DNA from: Aeoliella mucimassa
Lineage (GTDB): Bacteria; Planctomycetota; Planctomycetia; Pirellulales; Lacipirellulaceae
Assembly: GCF_007748035.1 (NCBI RefSeq)
Contig: NZ_CP036278.1
Location: forward strand, 434,001 to 498,000
Direction: 5' to 3'
DNA length: 64,000 nucleotides
The position numbers and the translations under genes are program-made. The notes under the pieces are model-generated. The model saw only the letters and a list, made by a program, of their open reading frames with translations, was not told the DNA's origin and did not search any database. How positions within the stretch are numbered: the first letter of the stretch is position 1; each line of letters begins with the position of its first letter. This document shows, piece after piece, positions 10,153 through 18,552 of the stretch.

Positions 10153-12054
10153 ATGGGCGGAACCGAGAAGCGAACGATCCGGGTGTTCATTGCTTCACCA
10201 GGTGATCTAGTTGAGGAGCGTCGGGCATTCAGGGATGCCATTACGCAACTCAATCTCGGGTTCGGCGACGGTGCAAATGTAGAGTTTGTCCCATTGGGTT
10301 GGGAGGATGTGCTAGCCTCCACTGGGCGAAGAAGCCAGGGTGTTATCAATCGCGAGATCGACACGTGCGATGTGTTCATTTTGGCAATGCATCGACGCTG
10401 GGGACAAGAAGCTCCCGACGCAAAGCCTTACTCATCTTACACTGAAGAAGAATTTCACCGCGCACTGGAGCGTTGGAAGAAGTGTGGCACGCCTGAGATA
10501 TTTGTGTTCTTTAAGCGAGTCGATGCTGAATCTGAAGCAGACCCGGGAGTTCAGTTACGCAAGGTAATAGACTTCAGAAAGCACCTGGAGCAAACCAAAC
10601 TAGTCTTGTACCACTCCTTTGATTCAGTAGAGAGTTTTTTAAATGAAGTAGACTGTCATCTTAGAGCCTATGCTAAAGGTGAGCTACCAAAAGCATGTGA
10701 GCAAATGGACACAGTGGTGCTTCCGCTAAAAGCACTTGAAGAAGTGGAAAAGGCTAAACAGGTCGCATTGGAGAAGACAGAGGAAGCAAGAGTGGCACAC
10801 AATGCCGCTGAGGAGGCACGCAGCAAACTGGAAGCTATGCAACTGCAGATTGCTGAAGATGCTGCAAAACTATCCAAGGAGGGAAAGGTCGAACATGCCA
10901 GAGAGAAGTTTGCACAGCTTGTGACGGTGACGGGAAATGCTCGCATTTTAATGCTCGGATTTGAGTTCTTTAGCCGTACGGGTGATCTCGATTCTGCCAG
11001 GTTCGTCATGCAGAGATGGATAGGAATGTACGGATCTGAGAGTAAGAGCAAGGAGACAGCAGCAGCTTATGGCAATCTTGGAATATTGTACCGACAGCGA
11101 GGTGAGCTTGATAAAGCCGAAGAGATGTACCAGCAGTGCCTGGCTATTGAGAAATCGCAAGATAATAAATGGGGAATGGCAATCGTTTTTGGCAATCTCG
11201 GAAAACTCTACCATATGCGCGGCGATTACAAACTCGCGGAACAGATGCATCAGAGTTCAATATCCCTGAGTAAGGAAGTGGGGAATATCGAATGTATGGC
11301 GAGTCAGTTTGCCAATCTAGGAGTCTTGTATCAATTCTTGGGAAACCTTGGTCGTGCCGAAAAAATGTATTGCAAGGCGCTAGAAATTGAACAATTGCTA
11401 GACCGAAAAGAAGGCGTGGCAATTTGCTGCAACCGTCTTGGTTCTCTGAACATTGTCAAAGGGAATCTTGATGCTGCGGAGGAATTGCATTTAAAGGAAC
11501 TTGCAATCAACAAAGCACTAGGCATGAAAAGAAGAATCGCTAGTGCTTATAACAATCTAGGGCTAGTTTACCAGAAACGAAGACTATTCGATCAAGCTGA
11601 GCGCATGTATAAAGAGGCAATTGCAATTTGCGAGAAAGTGAGTGATAAAGAATGTCTCGCAAATGCTTATGGTAATCTCGGAGTTGTATTTCTCAACCTA
11701 AATGAGCTAGATAGGTCAGAGGAAATGCAACGGAAGTCCTTGTCGGTTTGCGAAGAAATGGGGAGTCTCGCAGGCGTTGCAAATGCGTTCGGAAACTTGG
11801 GGATAGTATTTCAGGTACGCGGCAACTGTGAGCAAGCAAGGTTGATGCACCTGAAGGCTTTGTCAATACATGAGTCATTGGGTCATAAGGAAAACATTGC
11901 CAATGACCTCGCAAACCTTGGAAGATTACACATTATCAACGGTGAAACTATTCAAGCGAAAGAAATGTTGCAAAAGGCTCTTGAACTATTTCGAGAATGT
12001 CAATCACCAAACGCAGGACTGGTTGCTAGACAATTGAATGAGCTTGGAGATTAA
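10153..12054 (+). CDS. DUF4062 - coiled coil - TPR protein
   Basis: A 633-residue soluble protein. Residues 8-120 match DUF4062 (IRVFIASPGDLVEERRAF, then CDVFILAMHRRWG and SSYTEEEFHRAL), a domain usually N-terminal in signalling or STAND-type proteins; its activity is not established. Residues about 190-265 form a charged coiled coil rich in E-A-K. From about 290 to the end come eight or nine tetratricopeptide repeats with a 40-residue period (AYGNLGILYRQRGELDKAEEMYQQ and relatives), a kinesin-light-chain-like spacing used for partner binding. No NTPase domain is present. The DNA is visibly A+T-richer than the flanks, suggesting transfer. A sensor or effector role is inference. Confidence 0.85.
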   Translation: MGGTEKRTIRVFIASPGDLVEERRAFRDAITQLNLGFGDGANVEFVPLGWEDVLASTGRRSQGVINREIDTCDVFILAMHRRWGQEAPDAKPYSSYTEEEFHRALERWKKCGTPEIFVFFKRVDAESEADPGVQLRKVIDFRKHLEQTKLVLYHSFDSVESFLNEVDCHLRAYAKGELPKACEQMDTVVLPLKALEEVEKAKQVALEKTEEARVAHNAAEEARSKLEAMQLQIAEDAAKLSKEGKVEHAREKFAQLVTVTGNARILMLGFEFFSRTGDLDSARFVMQRWIGMYGSESKSKETAAAYGNLGILYRQRGELDKAEEMYQQCLAIEKSQDNKWGMAIVFGNLGKLYHMRGDYKLAEQMHQSSISLSKEVGNIECMASQFANLGVLYQFLGNLGRAEKMYCKALEIEQLLDRKEGVAICCNRLGSLNIVKGNLDAAEELHLKELAINKALGMKRRIASAYNNLGLVYQKRRLFDQAERMYKEAIAICEKVSDKECLANAYGNLGVVFLNLNELDRSEEMQRKSLSVCEEMGSLAGVANAFGNLGIVFQVRGNCEQARLMHLKALSIHESLGHKENIANDLANLGRLHIINGETIQAKEMLQKALELFRECQSPNAGLVARQLNELGD

Positions 12055-12140
12055 AAGTGACATAGTCCAAGGCTAAAAACATGGCACTCTACCAACTGCT
12101 CGGCACTGGTTCTCATTCTCGACAGAGGAAGCCCACCCCC

Positions 12141-14864
12141 TCAATCGTCGTCGTCCTCCACATCCTCACCCACGGCCCAGGTCGGGTAGGGATCGCTGGT
12201 GCCGCGCATGGCTCGCCAGAGGATTTGGTTCAGCACGTCTTCCGGGGCGCGGTCGACTTCGCGGAAGTTTAGCGAGGCCGACACCAACGCATCTTCCTTT
12301 AGCACGGGGTCGTTGATCGCTTTGGGGTCGGGGTTCATCTGATCGAGTGGCACCAGCGCCGGCTCGGCGGTGTAAGGCTTGGTGTTGGGCTCGTCGACAA
12401 AGCAATCGAACATCGGCGTCGCGCTGGCGTCGAACTGGTTCATCGGCGGCAGGCCGAGGATCTGCTCGATGGTGCGAATCACGCACGTGGTGTTGTACTG
12501 CGTGCTCACGTGTGCCCCGCGTTTGGCGTAAGGGCTCGCACAGTAGGCGATGGTGCGGTAGCCGCTCACGTGGTCCCAGCCTGCTTGCGGGTCGTCTTCG
12601 ATGGCGAACACCGCCATGTCGTTCCAGAACTTCGAGTGACTCAGCCCCTCGACAATCCGCCCGAACGCTAGATCGTTGTCGGCCATGCACGCGGCCGGCG
12701 TGGGGCACCCGGGCGAGGTCCCGCTCGTGTGATCGTTCGGCAGGCAGATGATCACCAGCTGCGGATACTCTCCCTTCTTCTCGAACTCGGCCAGCTCGCG
12801 AAGCACAAAGTCGGCGCGATACTGGTCGGGCACCGACATCTCCCACCCCACGTAATCGAGCGGCGAAATCGGCCGCAGCGATTCCACGCTTGGCCAGCTA
12901 CGGAACACCACGTTATCGGTGTTGTTCTTCCAGGCCAGGTAACACGCCATGAAGTTGGGGGTGCCGCCGTTCGGTTGGTCGCGGTAGTGGACCGAGGGGC
13001 CCATGAACTCGCCGTAGTTGCGGATGGAAACCTTGCGCGCGATCGCGTTGTCCCACAGAAAGCCGGAGGGAGCGTAGGCCAGCGCGTCGTTTTCGTCGAC
13101 TCCCATGCCATCGGGATAGCTGCGCGGGAAGCCGGCGAAGCTCTTCTCCATGTAGTCGGTCGAGTATGCCGTGGTGCTCCATTGATGCCCGTCGGCACTC
13201 AGGATGCCGCAGCAGTAGGTGTTATCGAGCAGCACAAACTCGTCGGCAAGCTTGTGATGGTTCGGCGTGATCTCGGGCCCAAAGATGCAGAGCGACGGAT
13301 CGCCATTGCCGCGGGCCACGGAGCCCATCACCTGATCGTAGGTGCGATTCTCCTTGATGATGTAGACCACGTGCTTGATGAGGCTCGGCTCGCCGATCCG
13401 CTCGGGAATCGCGCGGGCGGGTTGGTCGGCCCGGGGCGGCAGCAGTGCATTTGCGATCCGCGGTGCCCGCAAGTTGCGTGAGACCCGCTCGCTGAGTGCG
13501 GGAAGCTGCTCGTCGGCCGGGATGTCGAACTGGGTGAGTGAGCCAAAGTAATGGTGGGTGTTGTAACCCTCGGCATCGGGTTCGGCACCCCCGCTGTACG
13601 GCTTGGGTTGCTTCGGCAAGCCTTTGATGTTGGCCGCGACGATCTTGTTGCGGGTGGAGTCGACCACCACCGCGCCGGGATACCAGCCGACGGGAATCAT
13701 CCCGAGCAGCTTGGTCTCCTCTGGTTCGTCGTCTTCGAAGTCGAACACCGCGATCGCGTTCTGCGAACCGTTGGCCACGTACAATCGTTTGCCAGAGGGA
13801 TCGAACGCAGCCGCGTTGGGGGCCGCGCCGAGCAGGTCGGCCGCGTTCGGCTTGGCCCACACGGTCGCGACCTTCGCGTTCGTGCGGGTGTCGATCACAC
13901 TCAGGTGATCGCTCGCAGCGTTGCAGCAGACCAAGTAGGGATGCTTGGGCGAAGTGGCCAGTCCGCTGGCGTGCAACCCAGTCAGCACCTCGGCAACCGC
14001 TTGGCCGCTCTTGAGGTCGATGACACTCACTGAGCCTTCGCTGGCGATGTGCTTGACGGGATCGACACGCACGACGGTCCCGCGACCTGCAGGTCCGGTG
14101 AGATCGCCCTCCGCAGGGCGGCGACCTCCCCAGTTGCTCACGTATGCTTTGTTATTGACCAGCACCACATCGAACGGAGCAACGCCGACCGCAAAGGTGC
14201 GAAGCACGTCGCCGGTTTCGGTATCGAGTTCCAGCAGTTGATTCGAAAGGTTGCCGCACACGTAGAGTCGCTTGCCATCGGCCGAGAGCGCGAGACCGCT
14301 GGGGATTTCGGCACTGCGTCGCGGGGCGTTGGCGGCCGGAAGCTTCCAGGCCATCGCCGGGGCGACTTTGTCGTCGGCATAAATGCTGAATACTTTGATC
14401 GATCCATTCACGTCGCTCATGTAAAGCCGATCGCCGGCCGAGTTGAAGAGTAGCCCCGTGTAGCTGAGCTGCCCGCGGGTGTCGGTCGGCACCACTGCTT
14501 GCTTGGTTTCGGGCTGCGAGCGATTCTCGGGAATCGCGCCTGGCAACGCGACACGGTCGCGAATCGTCAGATCGGTAGGATCGACCACGATCAACTGATT
14601 CGTCTTGCCGGCAGTGACCAGAATGCCACCGTTCGGCGACAGGGCCAACGCTTGCGGGCGCAGTCCGGGCAGGTCGAGTTGCTGGCCAAGGGGAGTGAGC
14701 ACCTGGTTCACCGGGGTGACGGTCCGCCCCTCAGGCTTCGGCCCCACGGTTTCGTCCGCAGGTGGTTCGGCCGCTACAGAAGCCTGGCAAAGCAACCCGG
14801 CACACAACAACGCGAAACTTGTGTGTAGCCAGAAGAGAGTTGATACGCGACGAATCGATGACAT
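12141..14864 (-). CDS. YncE-like beta-propeller / phosphoesterase fusion
   Basis: A 907-residue exported protein with signal peptide 1-32 (SSIRRVSTLFWLHTSFALLC...). About residues 60-440 are YVTN/YncE-type propeller repeats (LALSPNGGILVTAGKTN, LALSADGKRLYVCGNLSNQ, AAFDPSGKRLYVANGSQN). From about 490 on lies an alkaline-phosphatase-superfamily phosphoesterase domain (KHVVYIIKENRTYDQV..G, later ICLPNDHTSG and FAIEDDPQAGWDHVSGYRT), similar to bacterial phospholipase C/acid phosphatases. Planctomycetes commonly carry this fusion. The substrate is unknown; the compartment should be periplasmic. The C-terminus ends in an acidic tail. Convergent with the TPR gene. Confidence 0.88.
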   Translation of the reverse strand: MSSIRRVSTLFWLHTSFALLCAGLLCQASVAAEPPADETVGPKPEGRTVTPVNQVLTPLGQQLDLPGLRPQALALSPNGGILVTAGKTNQLIVVDPTDLTIRDRVALPGAIPENRSQPETKQAVVPTDTRGQLSYTGLLFNSAGDRLYMSDVNGSIKVFSIYADDKVAPAMAWKLPAANAPRRSAEIPSGLALSADGKRLYVCGNLSNQLLELDTETGDVLRTFAVGVAPFDVVLVNNKAYVSNWGGRRPAEGDLTGPAGRGTVVRVDPVKHIASEGSVSVIDLKSGQAVAEVLTGLHASGLATSPKHPYLVCCNAASDHLSVIDTRTNAKVATVWAKPNAADLLGAAPNAAAFDPSGKRLYVANGSQNAIAVFDFEDDEPEETKLLGMIPVGWYPGAVVVDSTRNKIVAANIKGLPKQPKPYSGGAEPDAEGYNTHHYFGSLTQFDIPADEQLPALSERVSRNLRAPRIANALLPPRADQPARAIPERIGEPSLIKHVVYIIKENRTYDQVMGSVARGNGDPSLCIFGPEITPNHHKLADEFVLLDNTYCCGILSADGHQWSTTAYSTDYMEKSFAGFPRSYPDGMGVDENDALAYAPSGFLWDNAIARKVSIRNYGEFMGPSVHYRDQPNGGTPNFMACYLAWKNNTDNVVFRSWPSVESLRPISPLDYVGWEMSVPDQYRADFVLRELAEFEKKGEYPQLVIICLPNDHTSGTSPGCPTPAACMADNDLAFGRIVEGLSHSKFWNDMAVFAIEDDPQAGWDHVSGYRTIAYCASPYAKRGAHVSTQYNTTCVIRTIEQILGLPPMNQFDASATPMFDCFVDEPNTKPYTAEPALVPLDQMNPDPKAINDPVLKEDALVSASLNFREVDRAPEDVLNQILWRAMRGTSDPYPTWAVGEDVEDDDD

Positions 14865-15000
14865 GCTGGTCCCCACGGTTGAATAGCAAGCAGCGCATGC
14901 GGTGGCAAACAACCGCCAAGCATGCCAACCAAAGTTTAATGCACTGCCGCCGGGGACGAAATAAGCTTCACAGGTTATTCACATTTTGCAGCGCAAGTGA

Positions 15001-15774
15001 CTATCGCTTCTGGCCAATAAAGAACGTGTAGCCGTAGTACTCCTTGTACTTGTTGTACAGGCGTCGCTCGTGGCGTTGGTTTTCAATGAAGCCCTTCGCG
15101 GCTGGATTTTCGGGGTGCCTGGCTAGCAGCACCTCGGCGGCCTTGTCGTGCGGGGCATAGAATTCGTCGAGCCAGCACGAGTCGGGCACCGCGAAGCAGG
15201 CGATCGCCTTGTAGCCGGCCGCTTGGAGTTGGGCGAGCTGCACCGGCACCGTGTTGATGCCGGTATACGCTTCCATCCAAAAGTCTTCGATCTCGGCCGG
15301 GCGAGTGTCGGTAAACCACGAAGCTTCCGACACACCGACATAGCCGCCCGGTTTGAGGAACTCGCGCCATTCACGCAGTCCACGTTCGAAGCCAATGTTG
15401 TAAATGGATCCCTCCGACCAAATCAGATCGAGCTGTCCCGGCGAGTAGGGTAGGGCGTCCATCGAGCCGACGCAACCAGAGACGCGATCGTCGAGTCCCA
15501 GCTGTTTGGCCTGGGCGTTGAACAGGTCGATGAACTTGGGAAACAGATCGAATCCGGTTATCTTGCCAGGCACGCGTTGGGCCAAGGTCATGGTCTGCCC
15601 ACCGGTGCCGCAACCAAGGTCGGCCACCTGAGCATCCGGCCCCAACGGCTCGACGAAATCCAACGCCCGATTCGTAATCTCCGTGCTCCCCGGCCCCTGG
15701 CGAGGCATCTCGGCAAAGTACTCACAGATGATACTCAGATCGAACTCATGGATCGACGGAACGTCGGACATCAC
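15001..15774 (-). CDS. Class I SAM-dependent methyltransferase
   Basis: A 257-residue Rossmann-fold methyltransferase. Motif I is VADLGCGTGGQT (about 52-63), motif II acidic FDLF, and the post-motif GSMDALPYSPGQLDLIWSEGS followed by LKPGGYVGVSE completes the SAM site. The YF pattern at the N-terminus and the short C-terminal cap with YYGYTFFIGQK resemble small-molecule methyltransferases of the UbiE type. The substrate is unknown. Two adjacent ATGs (15774, 15771) are both possible starts. Monocistronic between the phosphoesterase and the broken toxin gene. Confidence 0.85.
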   Translation of the reverse strand: MMSDVPSIHEFDLSIICEYFAEMPRQGPGSTEITNRALDFVEPLGPDAQVADLGCGTGGQTMTLAQRVPGKITGFDLFPKFIDLFNAQAKQLGLDDRVSGCVGSMDALPYSPGQLDLIWSEGSIYNIGFERGLREWREFLKPGGYVGVSEASWFTDTRPAEIEDFWMEAYTGINTVPVQLAQLQAAGYKAIACFAVPDSCWLDEFYAPHDKAAEVLLARHPENPAAKGFIENQRHERRLYNKYKEYYGYTFFIGQKR

Positions 15775-16076
15775 ACTCTCCTTCTATGCTACCAAGGGCC
15801 ACCAAGCGATAAGATGCCGACGAGACACCGCCCCGCAATCAAGGGTTCGGGCAAAGCAGCTAGAAACAAAAAGAAAGTGCCGAAGTGTGGGCTATTCGGG
15901 GGAAGAAACGGCAGGAAAGAAAAGAGATTGGACCGTTATCCCCTTTCAGGGCAATTCTTGTAGGGGCAGTTGTCGACCGTGGCGGAAGCCTACTACGGTT
16001 ACAATCTTTTCCTCATCGTCCACGCGGTAGAGCAGCAAGAGTGTTTTTTCTACTACCAGCATTCGCACCGTGTAAT

Positions 16077-17111
16077 GGCCTTGTTGACTAACTCCACTCG
16101 AACTGTGGAAGCCCGAGTTGGGTGAATTGATTGATGATTTTACAGCGCAAGCGGGCTTCCGTTTGTTGGTTTTCGAATACTCGGTTTTTGAGATGGCTCC
16201 CAAAGCTTTGTTTCACTCGGTACATGGTCGTTTCCGCCAAGCTTCTACGATGATAGCCCACTTCCTCTTTCCAACTCCTACGCCCCTTGCGTCGAATCTG
16301 ACGAATTGCCTCGTCCCGGGGCAAAGGCTCCTCCGCAGAGTTGCCATGTTGTTTGATCTTGGCGTTGTGCTGCGGCGGAATCACCGGCTCAATGCCTTCG
16401 GATTCCAGCCCTTCATAAACCTTCCACTTGTCGTAACTACCGTCGCCGTGAAACTTTTTTACGGGCTGCTCCACCTGCTCCAGCATTTCGGGAACCGCAT
16501 CGGCATCGTGGCAACTGTTCTCGGTCAAAATCTCCGCCACAATCTCGCGGGTGTCAGGATTCACCGACAAATGCAGCTTCCGCCATGTCCGCCGCTTCGA
16601 CTTGCCATGCGTCCGCATCTTCCATTCGCCCTCGCCAAACACTTTCATGCCGGTGCTATCCACCACGATATCGATGTCGCCCCTCTTGTTAGCGATATCG
16701 AGCGAAACATTCAGCTTGCTGGCTCGCTTGGCGAGCGAAGAATAATTGGGAATCGCTGCCTCGACGCCCAACATCGCCACCAGCGAGCGGCCGAATCCCT
16801 CAGTCTGCCGATAGGGAAGTTTCAGCAGTTCGCGAATCGTCAGCAAGCACTCGATCGCCGTATCGCTGAAGACAAAAGGGCGACCGACTTTTGTCTGGTC
16901 GTTAGGATGTTCCCAGTTCTCCAACGCCTCGTCGCTAAACCAAATAGTGATGTTTCCACGCTCGATGAGCGACTTGTTATACTCCTTCCAGTTCGTGACT
17001 TTGTAGGTTCGTTTTTCTTTCGTAGCCATGTTCGATCTCCGTAAAAAAGGTACGTGGTTCCATTCCACGTTAGTTTTTACGGAGGTTTGTGACTAATTGT
17101 TCAACAAGGCC
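16077..17111 (-). mobile_element. IS5-family (IS903-like) element, copy 1, 1035 bp
   Basis: The ends begin GGCCTTGTTGA, close to the known IS903 tip. The 9-bp target duplication CCGTGTAAT lies at 16068-16076 and 17112-17120, as for IS903. It carries one transposase and has the same length as copy 2 at 20123-21157, in opposite orientation. It interrupts the toxin gene. Confidence 0.93.
16088..17029 (-). CDS. IS5-family (IS903 group) transposase, copy 1
   Basis: A 313-residue DDE transposase starting at an ATG preceded by GGAG. The N-terminus VTNWKEYNKSLIERGNITIWFS is characteristic of the IS903 group. The catalytic set is Asp in DIVVDSTGMK, Asp in FHGDGSYDK and Glu near the C-terminus in RRSLAETTMYRVKQSFG. 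The protein is identical in sequence to copy 2. It looks intact. Confidence 0.93.
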   Translation of the reverse strand: MATKEKRTYKVTNWKEYNKSLIERGNITIWFSDEALENWEHPNDQTKVGRPFVFSDTAIECLLTIRELLKLPYRQTEGFGRSLVAMLGVEAAIPNYSSLAKRASKLNVSLDIANKRGDIDIVVDSTGMKVFGEGEWKMRTHGKSKRRTWRKLHLSVNPDTREIVAEILTENSCHDADAVPEMLEQVEQPVKKFHGDGSYDKWKVYEGLESEGIEPVIPPQHNAKIKQHGNSAEEPLPRDEAIRQIRRKGRRSWKEEVGYHRRSLAETTMYRVKQSFGSHLKNRVFENQQTEARLRCKIINQFTQLGLPQFEWS

Positions 17112-17303
17112 CCGTGTAATTAACAATCGCGTCTTCGGGGGCTCGTGGACATCGATGAGGCATGATGGCAAGCGAATCAATACCTTTGTCAATGGCTTTC
17201 AGAACTAGACTCGCATTCTGAGGAGAATGTTGCTCGGTGACAATGTGATGGATGAGATCGCGAATGGCACGCCGGGCTGTTGTGGCAACTCGAACGGTGT
17301 ATC

Positions 17304-17573
17304 TCATCGTTTGATATCAAGCCCATACTCTTCGGCAATTTCATGAATCGCCTGACGCATATCTTGCGTACGACCAGCTGCAATGTCGGCTTCGCTTGCT
17401 TGAAGCATGCTCAGACTCTCGGCAAGTTCTTGCTCTGATAGGGGGCCACGCGGATCTCTTGCTGGCTCGTTAGCCAGAGCTTGCAAAAAATGCTGCAAAT
17501 CAATGTGCCCCGCAGCCTTGGCTAGACCGGTAAGGCTTTCGAACTGATCGTCGGACAAGTGGATGGTTTGCAT
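17304..17573 (-). CDS. Antitoxin of a ParE-type toxin-antitoxin pair
   Basis: An 89-residue protein immediately upstream of, and overlapping by ATGA, the broken toxin gene. The N-terminal part (MQTIHLSDDQFESLTGLA..AG..DLQHFLQAL) looks like a small DNA-binding/dimerising domain. The Glu-rich C-terminal part (QASEADIAAGRTQDMRQAI) is the kind that wraps the toxin. It should neutralise ParE and repress the operon. With its toxin inactivated it now stands alone and is dispensable for that role. Confidence 0.8.
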   Translation of the reverse strand: MQTIHLSDDQFESLTGLAKAAGHIDLQHFLQALANEPARDPRGPLSEQELAESLSMLQASEADIAAGRTQDMRQAIHEIAEEYGLDIKR

Positions 17574-17629
17574 AGGACCAATTCTAACGATGTGACATTG
17601 GAAATTGCATCTCGATTATCGCGAGGTGC

Positions 17630-17908
17630 TTAAATCCCCAGGTTCGCCAACCCGTCGGCCAGTTGTCCCAGGGCTTGGGCGAGTTTGGGGTGTTCGGTCT
17701 CGAAGTCGGCCATCATGGCGCGGATCGAGTCGCTCGAGGGGGCGGTCGACGAGTCGTCGCTGCTCGCCTCGCCGGAGAGCACGTTGGTGATGTCCTTCAG
17801 CAGCGTCACGAGCATCTCTTTGGTGGGCTCGTCGACTTGGTGAACCGTGCTGAGTTCTTGATGCAACTGCGTGAGGTGCTCGCGAAGGTGGTCGCTGTTC
17901 ATGGTCAT
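17630..17908 (-). CDS. DUF4404 family protein
   Basis: A 92-residue acidic helical protein: NSDHLREHLTQLHQELSTVHQVDEPTKEMLVTLLKDI, a Ser/Asp-rich linker (SSDDSSTAPSSDS), then a second helix pair ending LGQLADGLANLGI. The pattern matches DUF4404, small proteins of unknown function common in planctomycetes and gammaproteobacteria. No signal peptide or metal site. It lies between the antitoxin and another small gene, same strand; a shared transcript is possible but not shown. Confidence 0.78.
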   Translation of the reverse strand: MTMNSDHLREHLTQLHQELSTVHQVDEPTKEMLVTLLKDITNVLSGEASSDDSSTAPSSDSIRAMMADFETEHPKLAQALGQLADGLANLGI

Positions 17909-17990
17909 TCGTCCGCGAGGAGAAAAGGGTAGGGGGTGTCTACTACTATTGTAGCAACTGCCGAGCGTGGAGGCACCGCTGGCTGCGGGG

Positions 17991-18464
17991 CTAGGCCGAT
18001 TCGGCGGCGGCTACAAAGTCGTCCACCAAACGATAAAGCACCTGCCGGGTTAGGTCAAAGGGCTCTGGCTGGCGGGCGGTGCCGCGACTTTTGCTGAACC
18101 GGCGGAGCGAGATGCCCCCCGCGGTCACCAGCACTTCGTAGTAACTCGTCGCATTCTCCTTGCGGTACGGCGGGGTGCTCCGCATTTGGATCGTGCAGGC
18201 CTGGTCGTCGATTTCGATCGGCGCGATCGCTTCGAGCAGATAGCTGACCCGCCGGGCGAGATTGTCGGCCACTTCGCGGAGCCGCTCGGGCGACCGCCCT
18301 GTGAGTTTGGTCGACTGAAGTTCTAAGCGGTGGATCGAAACACCAAGGCTATCGATGGCCGCCAGCGCGCAGATGAGCGTATCGCCCTGCTGCTGGATGG
18401 CCAGATTGGTAGCGCTGGTGCCGGCGAGCGCAATCTCTTTTTCGAGTTGGGATGTAAGCGACAT
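17991..18464 (-). CDS. Hypothetical protein
   Basis: A 157-residue protein I do not recognise. The first 90 residues are helical, with a possible coiled coil (LEKEIALAGTSATNLAIQ, SPERLREVADNLARRVSYLLE). The second half alternates strands (IEIDDQACTIQMRS, YYEVLVTAGGISLRRF). No signal peptide, membrane segment or metal motif. It is close to spoVR (88 bp) on the same strand, so co-transcription with spoVR is plausible. Confidence 0.65.
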   Translation of the reverse strand: MSLTSQLEKEIALAGTSATNLAIQQQGDTLICALAAIDSLGVSIHRLELQSTKLTGRSPERLREVADNLARRVSYLLEAIAPIEIDDQACTIQMRSTPPYRKENATSYYEVLVTAGGISLRRFSKSRGTARQPEPFDLTRQVLYRLVDDFVAAAESA

Positions 18465-18552
18465 GGTGGGTCATGGCGAGTCGTTTGCAATTGCCCCTAA
18501 GCAGATTGCGCGATCTCGCCGGCTCCTCTTCTCTCCTGTTCTCTCGGGTTGC

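Larger units (their letters stand above)
15946..17307 (-). pseudogene. ParE-type toxin gene interrupted by an IS903-like element
   Basis: The N-terminal part (17307 to 17112: RYTVRVATTARRAIRDLIHHI...) and the C-terminal part (16076 to 15946: TVRMLVVEKTLLLLYRVDDEE...) are in the same frame. Removing 1035 bp of IS and one copy of the 9-bp duplication CCGTGTAAT restores a 105-residue RelE/ParE-superfamily toxin reading NYTVRMLVVEKTLLLLYRV across the joint. The family blocks DNA gyrase (ParE) or cleaves mRNA (RelE); which applies is unclear. ATGA overlap with the antitoxin stop (17304-17307) shows a standard toxin-antitoxin operon. The toxin should now be inactive. Confidence 0.87.

Noticed and set aside
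16118-17044. Second protein on the opposite strand of each IS903-like element
   Set aside because: It mirrors the transposase and has no family features of its own.
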